DNA from: Pseudobacter sp051955275
Lineage (GTDB): Bacteria > Bacteroidota > Bacteroidia > Chitinophagales > Chitinophagaceae
Direction: 5' to 3'
NCBI RefSeq assembly: GCF_051955275.1
Contig: NZ_JBQCGW010000009.1
Location: 5,620 to 69,619 of the forward strand
Length of the DNA stretch: 64,000 nt
The position numbers and the translations under genes are program-made. The notes under the pieces are model-generated. The model had not been told where the DNA came from, searched no databases, and saw only the letters and a list, made by a program, of their open reading frames with translations. Below, piece by piece: positions 1-9,293 of this stretch (position 1 is the first letter of the stretch; every line of letters starts with the position of its first letter).

Positions 1-2166
1 AAAGTTTTTGTTGATCTCTACAAAAAAGGCATGATCTATCGTGGAGCACGCATGATCAACTGGGACCCTGCCGCCAAAACCGCCCTCAGCGATGAAGAAG
101 TGGAATACCGCGATGTACAGGGCAAGCTTTACTATGTTAAATATTTCGTGGCCGATGAGAACGGAAAGCCCACCACCAACTTCATCACCATCGCCACACA
201 ACGTCCTGAGACCATCATGGGCGATACTGCCGTATGCGTTAATCCCACGGATGAACGCTATACTCAACTCCATGGCAAAAAAGTACTGGTGCCACTGGTG
301 AACCGCGCTATTCCCATCATCCAGGATGAATATGTAGACAAAGAATTCGGAACAGGCGCCCTCAAAGTAACGCCTGCACACGATATAAACGACTATAACC
401 TGGGCCTTAAACATAATCTCCCCACCATCGATACCCTGAATGCAGACGGCACGCTGAGTGCAGCAGCAGAGATCTGCGTGGGACAGGACCGCTTTGAAGC
501 CCGCATCAGCATCGTGAAGATGCTGGCCGATGCCGGACAACTGATCAAAGAAGAGGAATACCAGACCAGGACCGGTTTCTCCCAACGCAGCAATGCCGTG
601 GTGGAGCCCCGCATTTCAACACAATGGTTTGTGGCCATGCGCAACCTGGCCGACAAAGCCCTTGGCGCCGTTACCAGCGGAGAAGTCCGCATTCACCCCG
701 GCGATAAATTCCTGGCCACTTACAAATACTGGCTGGAGAATGTGAAAGACTGGTGCATCAGCCGCCAGCTCTGGTGGGGCCAGCAGATCCCTGCCTGGTA
801 CGACGACAAAGGCAATTTTGTAGTGGCAGAAACCGAGGCAGACGCTAAAGCAGCATTCAAACAACAATTCGGGACTGAACCTGCACTTACGCAAGATGCC
901 GACGTGCTGGATACCTGGTTCAGCAGCTGGCTCTGGCCTATCGAAGTGTTCAAAGGCATCACCAGCCCCGGCAACCCTGATATCAATTACTATTACCCTA
1001 CTTCTGTACTGGTAACCGGACAGGATATCATCTTCTTCTGGGTGGCGCGTATGATCATGGCCGGTATGGAGTACATGAATGAGAAACCATTCAGTGATGT
1101 ATATTTCACCGGAATGGTGCGCGATAAACTGGGCAGGAAGATGAGCAAACAGCTCAATAATTCTCCTGACCTGCTGAAACTGATCGAAACATCTGGCGCG
1201 GACGCCGTTCGCTTCGGTATCATGATCTCCGCCCCTGCGGGCAACGACCTGTTATTTGATGAAACCTCTCCAGAGCAGGGCAGCAAATTCAACAACAAAG
1301 TCTGGAACGCGCTCAAGCTGGTAAAAATGTGGGAAGCCAACCAGGCTCCCGGCACCGGCAGTGCAGATCATTTTGCCATCAACTGGTTCGACAGCCGCCT
1401 GCAGGAAGCAAAAACGATTGTTGAAAAGCAATACAAGGATTTCAAACTCAGCGAAGCGCTGAAAACCGTATACACCCTTATCTGGGATGATTTCTGTAAC
1501 TGGTACCTGGAATGGGTGAAGCCTCCCTATGGAGAAAAAATGCCTTCCGCCATTTACAATAAAACGGTGGACTTCTTCTCCGAACTGATGCAGATGCTGC
1601 ATCCTTTCATGCCTTTCGTTACAGAGGAAGTATATCACCTGCTGGCAGAAAGAACAGATGATCTCTGCGTGAAGCAATTCACTGCTCCCGGTAATGTAGA
1701 TGCCGGTATCATCCGCCAGGGCAATATCCTGAAAGAAGCCATCACCGGTATCCGCGATCTGCGTCAGAAGAACCAGATGAAGCCGAAAGATCCCATCACT
1801 GTTTACATCCAGACCAATGAGCAGCCTGCTTATGAAGCGGTTCGCAGCATCCTGATGAAACAGGCCAATGCCACGGAGATCATCTTTGTGAAAGAGACCG
1901 TTGCCAATACCATCACCATCGTTATTGGCAAAGACAGGTTCTGCATCGCTACGGAAAAGCCGATGGAAACAGGCAATCAGAAAGAAGAGCTGCTGAAAGA
2001 CCTGGAATACCTGAAAGGCTTCCTCGTTTCAGTGGAAAAGAAACTGGGTAACGAGAAATTCGTTGCCAATGCCAGGCCGGAAGTACTGGCCAATGAGCAG
2101 AAGAAAAAAGCAGATGCACTGGAAAAAATGAAGATCATTGAAGAAAGCCTGAGCCATCTTCAATAA
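1..2166 (+). CDS. valS: Valyl-tRNA synthetase, 3' part (5' end outside window)
   Basis: Class I aminoacyl-tRNA synthetase that charges tRNA-Val in the cytoplasm. The frame is open from base 1, so the N-terminal part with the HIGH motif lies upstream of the window; the visible ATG at 31 is internal. The editing domain is visible (ATQRPETIMGDTAV, and the GTGALKVTPAHD block), followed by the catalytic region with DVLDTWFSSWLWP and the KMSKS-type loop as GRKMSKQLNNSPD, and the anticodon-binding domain. The C-terminus is a lysine-rich coiled coil typical of ValRS. The Q in place of the last S of KMSKS is, as far as I recall, normal for Bacteroidota. A strong hairpin terminator follows within 25 nt. 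Identity is secure. Confidence 0.97.
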   Translation, partial: KVFVDLYKKGMIYRGARMINWDPAAKTALSDEEVEYRDVQGKLYYVKYFVADENGKPTTNFITIATQRPETIMGDTAVCVNPTDERYTQLHGKKVLVPLVNRAIPIIQDEYVDKEFGTGALKVTPAHDINDYNLGLKHNLPTIDTLNADGTLSAAAEICVGQDRFEARISIVKMLADAGQLIKEEEYQTRTGFSQRSNAVVEPRISTQWFVAMRNLADKALGAVTSGEVRIHPGDKFLATYKYWLENVKDWCISRQLWWGQQIPAWYDDKGNFVVAETEADAKAAFKQQFGTEPALTQDADVLDTWFSSWLWPIEVFKGITSPGNPDINYYYPTSVLVTGQDIIFFWVARMIMAGMEYMNEKPFSDVYFTGMVRDKLGRKMSKQLNNSPDLLKLIETSGADAVRFGIMISAPAGNDLLFDETSPEQGSKFNNKVWNALKLVKMWEANQAPGTGSADHFAINWFDSRLQEAKTIVEKQYKDFKLSEALKTVYTLIWDDFCNWYLEWVKPPYGEKMPSAIYNKTVDFFSELMQMLHPFMPFVTEEVYHLLAERTDDLCVKQFTAPGNVDAGIIRQGNILKEAITGIRDLRQKNQMKPKDPITVYIQTNEQPAYEAVRSILMKQANATEIIFVKETVANTITIVIGKDRFCIATEKPMETGNQKEELLKDLEYLKGFLVSVEKKLGNEKFVANARPEVLANEQKKKADALEKMKIIEESLSHLQ

Positions 2167-2187
2167 AGGATCGATAAAAGATAAAGA

Positions 2188-2219
2188 GCCCCGGGAGTGC
2201 AGACTTACCGGGGCTTTTT
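2188..2219 (+). terminator. Rho-independent terminator of valS
   Basis: A 7-bp perfect GC-rich stem (gccccgg / ccggggc) with a 13-nt loop, followed by five T. It starts 22 nt after the valS stop codon. Confidence 0.8.
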
Positions 2220-2234
2220 CATGTAATAAACGAA

Positions 2235-2254
2235 CGGGGAGCAGTTGCTCCCCG
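2235..2254 (-). terminator. Hairpin terminator of the first TIG-kelch gene
   Basis: Perfect 8-bp stem cggggagc / gctccccg with a 4-nt loop, 30 nt beyond the stop of the minus-strand gene. The trailing minus-strand sequence is T-rich but not a pure T run, so termination strength is uncertain. The same ggggagc stem core recurs in the terminator of the neighbouring paralogue. Confidence 0.55.
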
Positions 2255-2283
2255 ATGTTTAGTTGAAGGGAAAAGGAAATGAA

Positions 2284-4188
2284 TTATTTGTTTGGTATGT
2301 ATTCGTATACAGTTCCTGCATTTGACATTGCATATACCTTATTATTGATTACCTGAGCAAAATTAAAAGTGATTGGCAATTGAAATTTACCACGCGTCCA
2401 TTCATTTTTTCCAGGATCATATTGATATGAGAGTTCATTCATCAGTACATATCCTTTACCATTTAAAGCATAAGCTGGCGCAAACTGAGTTCCATCAAGC
2501 ATATTGGCAATTTTTGTAACAGCCGTTGCATTAGTGGCAGGATCATATTTGTAAAAATCCAGTGTAGTAGCATTATCTGCATTTACGCCACCGCCGAAAT
2601 ATCCTATGCCATTGATTACAAAACCTGAACCGTATTGCTGATGAGTGATAGAAGTGGTTACACGATTCGTCCATTCGCCTGCGCCATCTTTTGCCGCGGG
2701 GTTAAACTCATTCACATCACTGCTACCAAGTCCCAGGAAGTTGAATAAGCGGTTATTGATATTGAGGGCAACTCCTCCATAAGCATCGGAATTAGGCGCC
2801 GAAGTTACTGGCCTCCATTGATTTGTTCCTGAAAGAGCAGGATCGAATTCATACCATTGGGGGTTAACAGGGAATAGAAAATTCCCCATGTAAGCTTTAT
2901 TATTCATTACAAAAACAGATCCGCTCCAAACACCGCGAAGATCCGAAGGCAGAGAAACCGGAGCATCCCAGGTTTTAGTTGTTACATCAAAAGAACTGAT
3001 AACAGTTCCATCATTCCACCCTCCGATAATATAGAATTTATTACCGATGGCAAATGGTGTACCACGCAGTAAATTTCTGCCCCCGCCAGAACCAATCCAC
3101 TTCCAGACGTTGGTCATTTCAAAAACCGTCTTGTGGGTTGTAAAATCACTGCTGTTCCAAACAGCAAATCGTTCACCTATCAGGGTAGGATCATTTGCTA
3201 CGGTAATAGTAAGTTGACCGGGGTCTCTTTGGGTAACCGGACAGGTTTTGGTTCCCAGTCTGACCACCGCTGTGGCACTGAAATTCTTACCGGTTACTAC
3301 TACAGTGGAGCCAGGCTCTCCGTGTTTGGGAGAGAAGTCTACAATAGTTGGCAGTAATGTAAACGCATCAGAAGTTTCAAGCGATACATTGTTCACCGTA
3401 ACGGAGATCTTTCCGCCAGCAGCACCAGCAGGAACTTTCACCCTGAGCTTAGTACTGGTTGCTTCCACTACTTCAGCTGTGACTGTACCAAATTTCACGA
3501 TATTATTTTCCTTTGTCAGATCAAAATTGCTTCCATTGATGTACATCAATGAATCCTCTTCTGCCTTTTTAGGTTCAATGGTAGTTACGGCCAGCGGCCC
3601 ATAAAAAGATCCGGCGCTCACTCCTTCCAGTCCATTACATTCAATACGGATCTTTCCTGTGACCAGGTCGGCAGGAGCTTTCACTTCAATACGGGTTTTA
3701 CTGACCACAATTACGTCAGTGCCTTCAAGTTCTCCGAAAAAAACTTTTGCAGGCGCTGCAAAACTCTTACCGGTGATAACTACAATTGTACCTGCGGCGC
3801 CATGATCAGGCGTAAATCCTGTAATGGCAGGCGCCAGTGGGTTCACTACAAAATCTTTGGAGGAAACCACTTCCTGATCACCTGTTTTTACAGTGATCTT
3901 ACCGGTAGTGGCGTTTTCAGGAATGGTCACTGTCAGGGAAGTTCCATCAGCGGCAGCTTCAGTAACAGCAGCAATTACACCATTGAACTTAACGGTATTG
4001 CTTTCTTTGGAAGAAGAGAAATTTTTTCCGGTTAAAACTACAATACCGCCTTCACTGCCAACTTCTGGCGTAAAGGATGTAAGTACCATTTTAGTGTCTT
4101 TGGGAGAATCACGTTTACAGGAGTTAAAAGTCATGAATGATAGCAGCGCAAGCATATAGCCAGCAATGCGCAGACTTATGAATTTCAT
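2284..4188 (-). CDS. IPT/TIG-domain lipoprotein with C-terminal kelch-like propeller (paralogue A)
   Basis: 634 aa. The N-terminus is a lipoprotein signal peptide with lipidation Cys24 (FNSC-KRDSPKD). Four Ig-like IPT/TIG repeats follow at about 35-115, 121-195, 199-278 and 281-350, each opening with a line such as FTPDHGAAGTIVVITG. Residues about 360-634 hold kelch-like repeats (FYIIGGWNDG, YMGNFLFP, YFGGGVN) ending in VYEYIPNK. Expected location is the outer surface of the outer membrane. TIG proteins of Bacteroidota often bind glycans or act as adhesins, but the ligand here is unknown. It is a tandem paralogue of the next gene, sharing its signal peptide, repeats and leader, and a third copy lies at 47566. 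No catalytic motif seen. Confidence 0.85.
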   Translation of the reverse strand: MKFISLRIAGYMLALLSFMTFNSCKRDSPKDTKMVLTSFTPEVGSEGGIVVLTGKNFSSSKESNTVKFNGVIAAVTEAAADGTSLTVTIPENATTGKITVKTGDQEVVSSKDFVVNPLAPAITGFTPDHGAAGTIVVITGKSFAAPAKVFFGELEGTDVIVVSKTRIEVKAPADLVTGKIRIECNGLEGVSAGSFYGPLAVTTIEPKKAEEDSLMYINGSNFDLTKENNIVKFGTVTAEVVEATSTKLRVKVPAGAAGGKISVTVNNVSLETSDAFTLLPTIVDFSPKHGEPGSTVVVTGKNFSATAVVRLGTKTCPVTQRDPGQLTITVANDPTLIGERFAVWNSSDFTTHKTVFEMTNVWKWIGSGGGRNLLRGTPFAIGNKFYIIGGWNDGTVISSFDVTTKTWDAPVSLPSDLRGVWSGSVFVMNNKAYMGNFLFPVNPQWYEFDPALSGTNQWRPVTSAPNSDAYGGVALNINNRLFNFLGLGSSDVNEFNPAAKDGAGEWTNRVTTSITHQQYGSGFVINGIGYFGGGVNADNATTLDFYKYDPATNATAVTKIANMLDGTQFAPAYALNGKGYVLMNELSYQYDPGKNEWTRGKFQLPITFNFAQVINNKVYAMSNAGTVYEYIPNK

Positions 4189-4250
4189 ACGATTTGGGTT
4201 TTATTTGACCGGCAAGATGATATAAAACAGACAACCCCAGAATACAATTC
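4189..4250 (-). repeat. Conserved leader of paralogue A (direct repeat with 6286-6348)
   Basis: About 62 nt upstream of the ATG closely resemble the segment upstream of paralogue B, including a 26-nt identical block (4194-4219 versus 6292-6317). Conservation of a non-coding leader next to a diverged coding region suggests either recent duplication with its promoter or selection on the 5' untranslated region. Confidence 0.75.
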
Positions 4251-4311
4251 GGCTGAGCGGCCTGGTGAATGCCCCCAATCAACAGATCTTTCCGGTAAGC
4301 CTGTATTTCAT

Positions 4312-4352
4312 AAAAAGAAAACGGAGAGTATAAAGCTCCCCGTTTCTTTTTT
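4312..4352 (-). terminator. Terminator of TIG-kelch paralogue B
   Basis: On the minus strand, cggggag pairs with ctctccg (one G-U), extended by A-rich and T-rich arms, and is followed by a T-rich tail. It lies directly after the stop of the gene starting at 6285. Confidence 0.65.
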
Positions 4353-4374
4353 CATAAAGGGAAAAGGTATGGTT

Positions 4375-6285
4375 CTAGCGATTTGGAATGAATTGGTAAA
4401 CACGTCCCTCATTGGTGACGGCATATGCTTTATTATTCAGCACCTGTACAGACAATGGTGCATACTGGATACTATATTTGTTTCTCGTCCAGTTATTATC
4501 TGCTGGTGTATACTCATAAGCAAAAGTGCCTGCAATAACATACCCTTTACCATTCATCGCATAACCTGGTGCATGCGCAACGGTAACAGGAAGGTCTTTT
4601 ATCGGTGTTACAGAATTGGTACTGGTTGCCGGATCAAATTTGTAAAATTCTCCCCTTGTATTGATACTACCATCAAATCCAGCTCCATAATACCCTACAC
4701 CATTGATCGAAAAATATGAGGGATACAAACGGTTTCCTGAAGATGGCGCAAAGTTATGTCCCCATTCTCCATTTCCATTATTTGCGGCTGGATCCAGTTT
4801 GGCAATAAAGGCAGTATTGTTAGTACCCATGCCGGCATACAGTTGGTTATTCAGGTTGAAGGCTACGCATCCATAAGCGCCGGACTTCGGAAAATCAGCA
4901 ATTTTCCTCCAGGCGCCTGAACCGGTAAAAGCTGGATTGAATTCGTACCACTCACCCAAACCTGTTACGCCAAAGAAGTTACCCATATACGCTTTGTTAT
5001 TGGCCACAATCACAGAACCATATTGTCCTCCTGCAATTCCATCCGGCATTGTATTCACTTTTGTCCAGTCACCGGTAGCAGGGTCCCACTCATGTACATC
5101 ACTGTTCTTGTCACCTCCGGCCAGGTATATTTTATTGCCAATTGAGAAAGAAAGGCCCAGCAAGTGACTCAGGCCTGCAGAGTGGTGAACAGGTTGCCAG
5201 ATATTGGTTACTTCAAATTCATCTTTTGTGTTTACGTAGTATCCGCGAGAGAGAACAGAGAATTTATTTCCAAACACATATGCATGATCAGGCAGCCTTA
5301 CCGTGATGGAATTGGCATCCCTGGCTACAATATTACATCCCTCAGATCCAAGCCTCACACTGGTAAGTGCAGCATCAAAATTCTTTCCGCTGATCACTAC
5401 ATCTGTTCCTGGCTGACCGAATTTAGGATTGAAGCCAGTTATTGTTGTCAGTACCGTAAACGAATTGATGGTTTCTGCACTCATTCCCTTTACAGAAACA
5501 GACAACCTTCCATCAACGGCACCTGCCGGCACTTTTACAGTTAGTTTGGTGGAAGATGCCTCAGTTACTTCAGCTGTTATTGTACCGAACTTAACCATGT
5601 TCTCTGCAGGTATAGTATGAAAATTCTTACCCGTGATATCCACCACGTCTCCTTCAGAGCCGTGGGCTGGCGCGATTTCAGCAGGTACCGGAGGAATATA
5701 AAAATCGGTGGCGCTAAAACCATCCAGCTCATTGCAACGCACTTTGATCTTTCCACTAAGCATATCAGCGTCTATCTTACAAGTGATGGTTGTTTTGTTC
5801 ACCACTACAATATCAATAACGGGGTATTCGCCGATCACAACAGTGGCAGGAGCTTTAAAATTGTTACCTGTGATAGTTACAACAGTGCCTTCACCACCAT
5901 GATCAGGAGTAAAGCCGGTAACAACCGGAGCCAGCGGGTTCACCACAAAATCTTTGGTGGAAACTACTTCCTGATCGCCCGTTTTGATAGTGATCTTACC
6001 GGTAGTGGCATTTTCCGGGATAATTACTGTAAGCGAAGTACCATCGCCGGAAGCTTCTGAAACAATTGCAGCCACTCCGTTGAACTTTACAGTGTTGTTC
6101 TCTTTGGTGGATGAGAAATTCTTTCCAGTCAACGTAACTGCTCCTCCTTCGCTGCCCAACTCGGGAGTGAAGGATGTAAGTTCCAGTTTCGTGTCTTTGG
6201 GAGAATCCCTTTTACAGGAATATATTCCGATGGAAGTTAGCAACGCGAGCATACAGACAGCTACGCGAAGATGCGTGAATTTCAT
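4375..6285 (-). CDS. IPT/TIG-domain lipoprotein with C-terminal kelch-like propeller (paralogue B)
   Basis: 636 aa. I place the start at 6285 (MKFTHLRVAVCML) and not at the upstream in-frame codon at 6531, because this gives a lipoprotein signal peptide with Cys24 (IYSC-KRDSPKD) aligning exactly with paralogue A and avoids overlap with the gene at 6405. Four TIG repeats are followed by a kelch-like propeller (KIYLAGGDKNSD, YMGNFFGVTG, YAGMGTNN) ending in VYQFIPNR. Predicted surface-exposed outer-membrane lipoprotein, ligand unknown. The first TIG repeat and signal region are nearly identical to paralogue A, while TIG3-4 and the propeller have diverged more. It may be read with the upstream HExxH gene, 119 nt away. 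Confidence 0.85.
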   Translation of the reverse strand: MKFTHLRVAVCMLALLTSIGIYSCKRDSPKDTKLELTSFTPELGSEGGAVTLTGKNFSSTKENNTVKFNGVAAIVSEASGDGTSLTVIIPENATTGKITIKTGDQEVVSTKDFVVNPLAPVVTGFTPDHGGEGTVVTITGNNFKAPATVVIGEYPVIDIVVVNKTTITCKIDADMLSGKIKVRCNELDGFSATDFYIPPVPAEIAPAHGSEGDVVDITGKNFHTIPAENMVKFGTITAEVTEASSTKLTVKVPAGAVDGRLSVSVKGMSAETINSFTVLTTITGFNPKFGQPGTDVVISGKNFDAALTSVRLGSEGCNIVARDANSITVRLPDHAYVFGNKFSVLSRGYYVNTKDEFEVTNIWQPVHHSAGLSHLLGLSFSIGNKIYLAGGDKNSDVHEWDPATGDWTKVNTMPDGIAGGQYGSVIVANNKAYMGNFFGVTGLGEWYEFNPAFTGSGAWRKIADFPKSGAYGCVAFNLNNQLYAGMGTNNTAFIAKLDPAANNGNGEWGHNFAPSSGNRLYPSYFSINGVGYYGAGFDGSINTRGEFYKFDPATSTNSVTPIKDLPVTVAHAPGYAMNGKGYVIAGTFAYEYTPADNNWTRNKYSIQYAPLSVQVLNNKAYAVTNEGRVYQFIPNR

Positions 6286-6348
6286 ACGATCTTGGGTTTT
6301 ATTTGACCGGCAAGATGGTATAAAGGAAACAGCATCCCGATACAATTC
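6286..6348 (-). repeat. Conserved leader of paralogue B
   Basis: Counterpart of 4189-4250, with the same 26-nt identical block just upstream of the ATG. Its distal edge runs into an inverted-repeat region at 6336-6377 that paralogue A lacks. Confidence 0.75.
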
Positions 6349-6377
6349 GGGTGGATAGCATCCGGATGCTCCCGAAT
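6336..6377. promoter_or_regulatory. Competing inverted repeats upstream of paralogue B
   Basis: attcggg (6345-6351) pairs with cccgaat (6371-6377), enclosing a perfect 14-bp palindrome agcatccggatgct (6357-6370). The same tcggg (6347-6351) can instead pair with cccga (6336-6340), so the two hairpins exclude each other. No U-run follows on the minus strand, so this is not a standard terminator for the HExxH gene. Confidence 0.4.
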
Positions 6378-6404
6378 CAACACAAAATTCCCACCAGTTG
6401 ATTT

Positions 6405-9233
6405 CTAACGAGCACCCAGCAGGTTCACCGGCATGATGAACTCCCACTGGTTGGCAGCAAGTCCCTGCAACGCACCATCCTGCAGACGGCTGTACCGGAT
6501 GCCGAATGTAACATTGTGCTGGTTCCACCATTTGGTATCGAAGTAGATTTCGGTGCCGTATGATCGAAGATCGAAGTTCCGCATCATTCCAGTGTTCAGC
6601 TTCACTTCTATCCCCGTATGATCATAGAAGAGATTGGCCCGTACGCGCTGGAAATATACGATATTGGCAAAGCCCCAGTCGGGGTACAATAACGGCAAAT
6701 GATAGTTGGCGCCCACCTTCCACATCTGCGGATCATTCCGTCCATTGTAACCACGCGAAAACGGGAAGCTGGTGGAAAATGAATAATTGCCAACGTTTCC
6801 TCTTTTCTGGTAAGAAGTATTGAAAACGAGATTATGCGTTTGTGCAAGCCCGGGGAAATACCAGTAACCGGTTGCGAGGAACTGGTCGTTCTCACGACGT
6901 GAAACTGGACGGTTGTATGAAAGCTGGATCACCTGCCCCCACCTTGGCAGGATATGCATCCGGGCCGTCTGCACCTGGTTGGAGAAATTGACGAAGGGTC
7001 TGATAAAAGAAAAGCCTTCTGTATTGAAAGTATCCTTGTATTGCCCCTGGATGAACTGCTTCTTGTAAGCGATATCAGAACCAAAGCTCAGGTTGGTATA
7101 ATACCTGCCCTTGCTGAAGTTCATAGGAATAATAAACCCGGCTGCAGCATTCCATTCATTGAAATAGAACGACCGCAGATTATCGTTGAAAGGACGATCG
7201 ATGATATAGTTGGTGCTAAGCCTGATCCAGGGAAACAGTTGCGCATAAGTGAAGCTGGCGCCCACTTGCTTGTTACGCTCGTTATTATTATAATTGAAAT
7301 AGAGTTCGGATTGCAGTGTGTTCAGCACATTTTCGCCCAGTAAAGAAATGGTATAGTCCGGGTCGTCCACAAACGGCCTCCAGCTATGGAAATTGAAAAG
7401 ACGGAATCCTTTTCCATAATGGCTTACCGGCATGGCAGAGTCGGAAGCTGCTGCCGTGATGGGATGATATTTCCCCTGTCCTATTTCTGAAACGCCCTGC
7501 GCGGAAGGCGAGGCATTGAAAACCGATACATCGGTCGGCAGCAGATTTTTTCCGGTTATACGTCCCTGTTGCAGGAGATCGCCCACGGCCGTGAATGCCG
7601 TATAAGCATACTGCCCGTAAGCCACCTGGCCCTGGTAATGGCCGGTAAAGCGGGAGCCCTGTTCAGGTTGTATATTGAAAAGCTTACCGTTTGTATACAG
7701 GAAAAGCCGGTCGAGCGCGCCCTGCGATGCAGTGAACACAATAGTGTCTTTATGCACAGCAGGATTACCGATCACATTCCAGGAGAAGGGTGTCAAGTAT
7801 TCCATTTTGCCGGTGGAAAGATCCACCGAGCCCAGCGCCATCTGCCCGGCATTATTACGCACAGAGGTTACGATGGAATTATTGCCATAGAATTTCGGGA
7901 AAGTGTAAAACAGGGTGTCAGGGTTGGGAAGGCTTTTGACCAGTGCCCCGTCGGAGGCATTGAACAGTTGCAACTGTGCATTGGTGCCCGGTTCCATATT
8001 CACGGCAACGATGCTGTTGCCGTCTTCACTGATATCGGGAGCAAACAATTGCGTTTTGCGGGTAAGGGTCCTCTGTTCATTGCTGGCCACATCCAGCCAT
8101 TTGATCACAGAATAATTATGCCAGCTCCAGCGGAGATCCGGTTCATACGCGGCATACACGATCTTTCCATTGCGCAAAGAGAAATATCCATCGAGGGAAA
8201 TATCTTTTATACGGAGTTTCTCTTCCCGGCCGGACTGCACATTGCGCAAAACAAAGGCCGGGATCTTTTTGTAGCTGCTCTTCACATACACCAGGGTACT
8301 GGCATCCAGCCATTGCGGGTATTCCGCATCACCTGCAAAATGTTTGCGGGTGGCGGCATATTCGTCAACAGCAGTCCGGCTGCTGTCTTTGAACCGTTGA
8401 TTGAAAAACTCGAAAGCATGCTGGCGGAACTGCGCATAGTCCTCTCCGGTATGTTTCTTTATTGCATGCTGTAACGGATAGAAGAGTCCGCGGAACCTGG
8501 CGGCATCGTCGGTAACCCTGCTCCAGAGTTCCGGTGAATATTTTTCGCGGCCATAGGCCACCATCATATATCCCAGGCGGTAATGATCCGGCACAAAATC
8601 ACGGAGTGATCCGTTACGGAGCTTCATCCAGCTATAATCCTTGCGTGCTGCCCATAATGAACGGTAATCATTGAAAAAGGCAGGCACTCTTCCCCTGCCC
8701 TGCTGGCTTAGGATGGTTTCCTGGTAAACGGCATCACCTTCAAAGAACCAGTTGGGAACTGCTGCACTGTTCACCAGGTCCTGCGCCTGTTCACCGAAGA
8801 GGATATAGGCAAGTTTTGAAATGCCTTTCCTGAAATTGGCATACTGCTCCACATGCCTGTATTCATGCAGGGCCAGGCTCTGCTGCCATTGAAGGCTGCC
8901 TAACTGAAAACTGTTCTGCGGAGGGGTAAGATAGAATTCACTGCGCCATGGCCCGAGGCCAACATAACCATTGGAAATGGTGGTATGCGGTTGCAGCACG
9001 ATGCTGATCTTGCGAAGGCGGTTGCCCAGCAATCCCTGCGGCTGCTGCCCGATACGGTGGATGATGCCGGCCACTTCCTTTCCTGAATTTTCAAGACCAG
9101 CCGGGAAGATCACACGAACGGAGTCCGTATTCACCTGACGCCAGCGGGTGGAAGGAGGATGGCCTCCGAACTGCTGGGCAAAACCTGCCGAACAGCTGGT
9201 AATGAATAAGGCCAGGAACAATGATTTGCGCAT
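6405..9233 (-). CDS. Secreted HExxH (gluzincin-like) protein with beta-propeller and predicted outer-membrane barrel
   Basis: 942 aa with a signal peptide ending near FAQ20. An HExxH zinc motif is present (HEYRH, residues 123-127), followed 38 residues after the Glu by WFFEGDAVYQE (Glu165), the layout of a gluzincin metallopeptidase. Residues about 300-600 hold repeats typical of a TolB/WD40-like propeller (YVKSSYKKIPAFVLRN, GKIVYAAYEPDLRW). About 640-942 is rich in alternating aromatic strands (SELYFNYNNNERNKQ, VTFGIRYSRLQDG) like an outer-membrane barrel. Function is not established: it could be a surface protease or a structural relic of one. The ligand residues are intact, which favours activity. 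The gene is upstream of the two TIG-kelch genes on the same strand. Confidence 0.75.
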   Translation of the reverse strand: MRKSLFLALFITSCSAGFAQQFGGHPPSTRWRQVNTDSVRVIFPAGLENSGKEVAGIIHRIGQQPQGLLGNRLRKISIVLQPHTTISNGYVGLGPWRSEFYLTPPQNSFQLGSLQWQQSLALHEYRHVEQYANFRKGISKLAYILFGEQAQDLVNSAAVPNWFFEGDAVYQETILSQQGRGRVPAFFNDYRSLWAARKDYSWMKLRNGSLRDFVPDHYRLGYMMVAYGREKYSPELWSRVTDDAARFRGLFYPLQHAIKKHTGEDYAQFRQHAFEFFNQRFKDSSRTAVDEYAATRKHFAGDAEYPQWLDASTLVYVKSSYKKIPAFVLRNVQSGREEKLRIKDISLDGYFSLRNGKIVYAAYEPDLRWSWHNYSVIKWLDVASNEQRTLTRKTQLFAPDISEDGNSIVAVNMEPGTNAQLQLFNASDGALVKSLPNPDTLFYTFPKFYGNNSIVTSVRNNAGQMALGSVDLSTGKMEYLTPFSWNVIGNPAVHKDTIVFTASQGALDRLFLYTNGKLFNIQPEQGSRFTGHYQGQVAYGQYAYTAFTAVGDLLQQGRITGKNLLPTDVSVFNASPSAQGVSEIGQGKYHPITAAASDSAMPVSHYGKGFRLFNFHSWRPFVDDPDYTISLLGENVLNTLQSELYFNYNNNERNKQVGASFTYAQLFPWIRLSTNYIIDRPFNDNLRSFYFNEWNAAAGFIIPMNFSKGRYYTNLSFGSDIAYKKQFIQGQYKDTFNTEGFSFIRPFVNFSNQVQTARMHILPRWGQVIQLSYNRPVSRRENDQFLATGYWYFPGLAQTHNLVFNTSYQKRGNVGNYSFSTSFPFSRGYNGRNDPQMWKVGANYHLPLLYPDWGFANIVYFQRVRANLFYDHTGIEVKLNTGMMRNFDLRSYGTEIYFDTKWWNQHNVTFGIRYSRLQDGALQGLAANQWEFIMPVNLLGAR

Positions 9234-9281
9234 GAAAGGAAAATTAAGACATTTATCATTTACACCATCCCGCCTTTTGTT

Positions 9282-9289
9282 TATTTTTG
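9282..9289 (+). promoter_or_regulatory. TAnnTTTG -7 box of prsW
   Basis: TATTTTTG matches the Bacteroidota -7 consensus and ends only 4 nt before the ATG at 9294, which predicts a leaderless or almost leaderless mRNA. No clear -33 TTG is seen. Confidence 0.5.
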
Positions 9290-9293
9290 GATT

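Noticed and set aside
6286..6531. N-terminal extension of TIG-kelch paralogue B
   Set aside because: Overlaps the HExxH gene and hides the lipoprotein signal peptide that aligns with paralogue A.
7569..8474. 301-codon plus-strand open frame
   Set aside because: Lies entirely antisense to the HExxH/propeller gene, has no recognisable domain and follows the codon pattern of the real gene.
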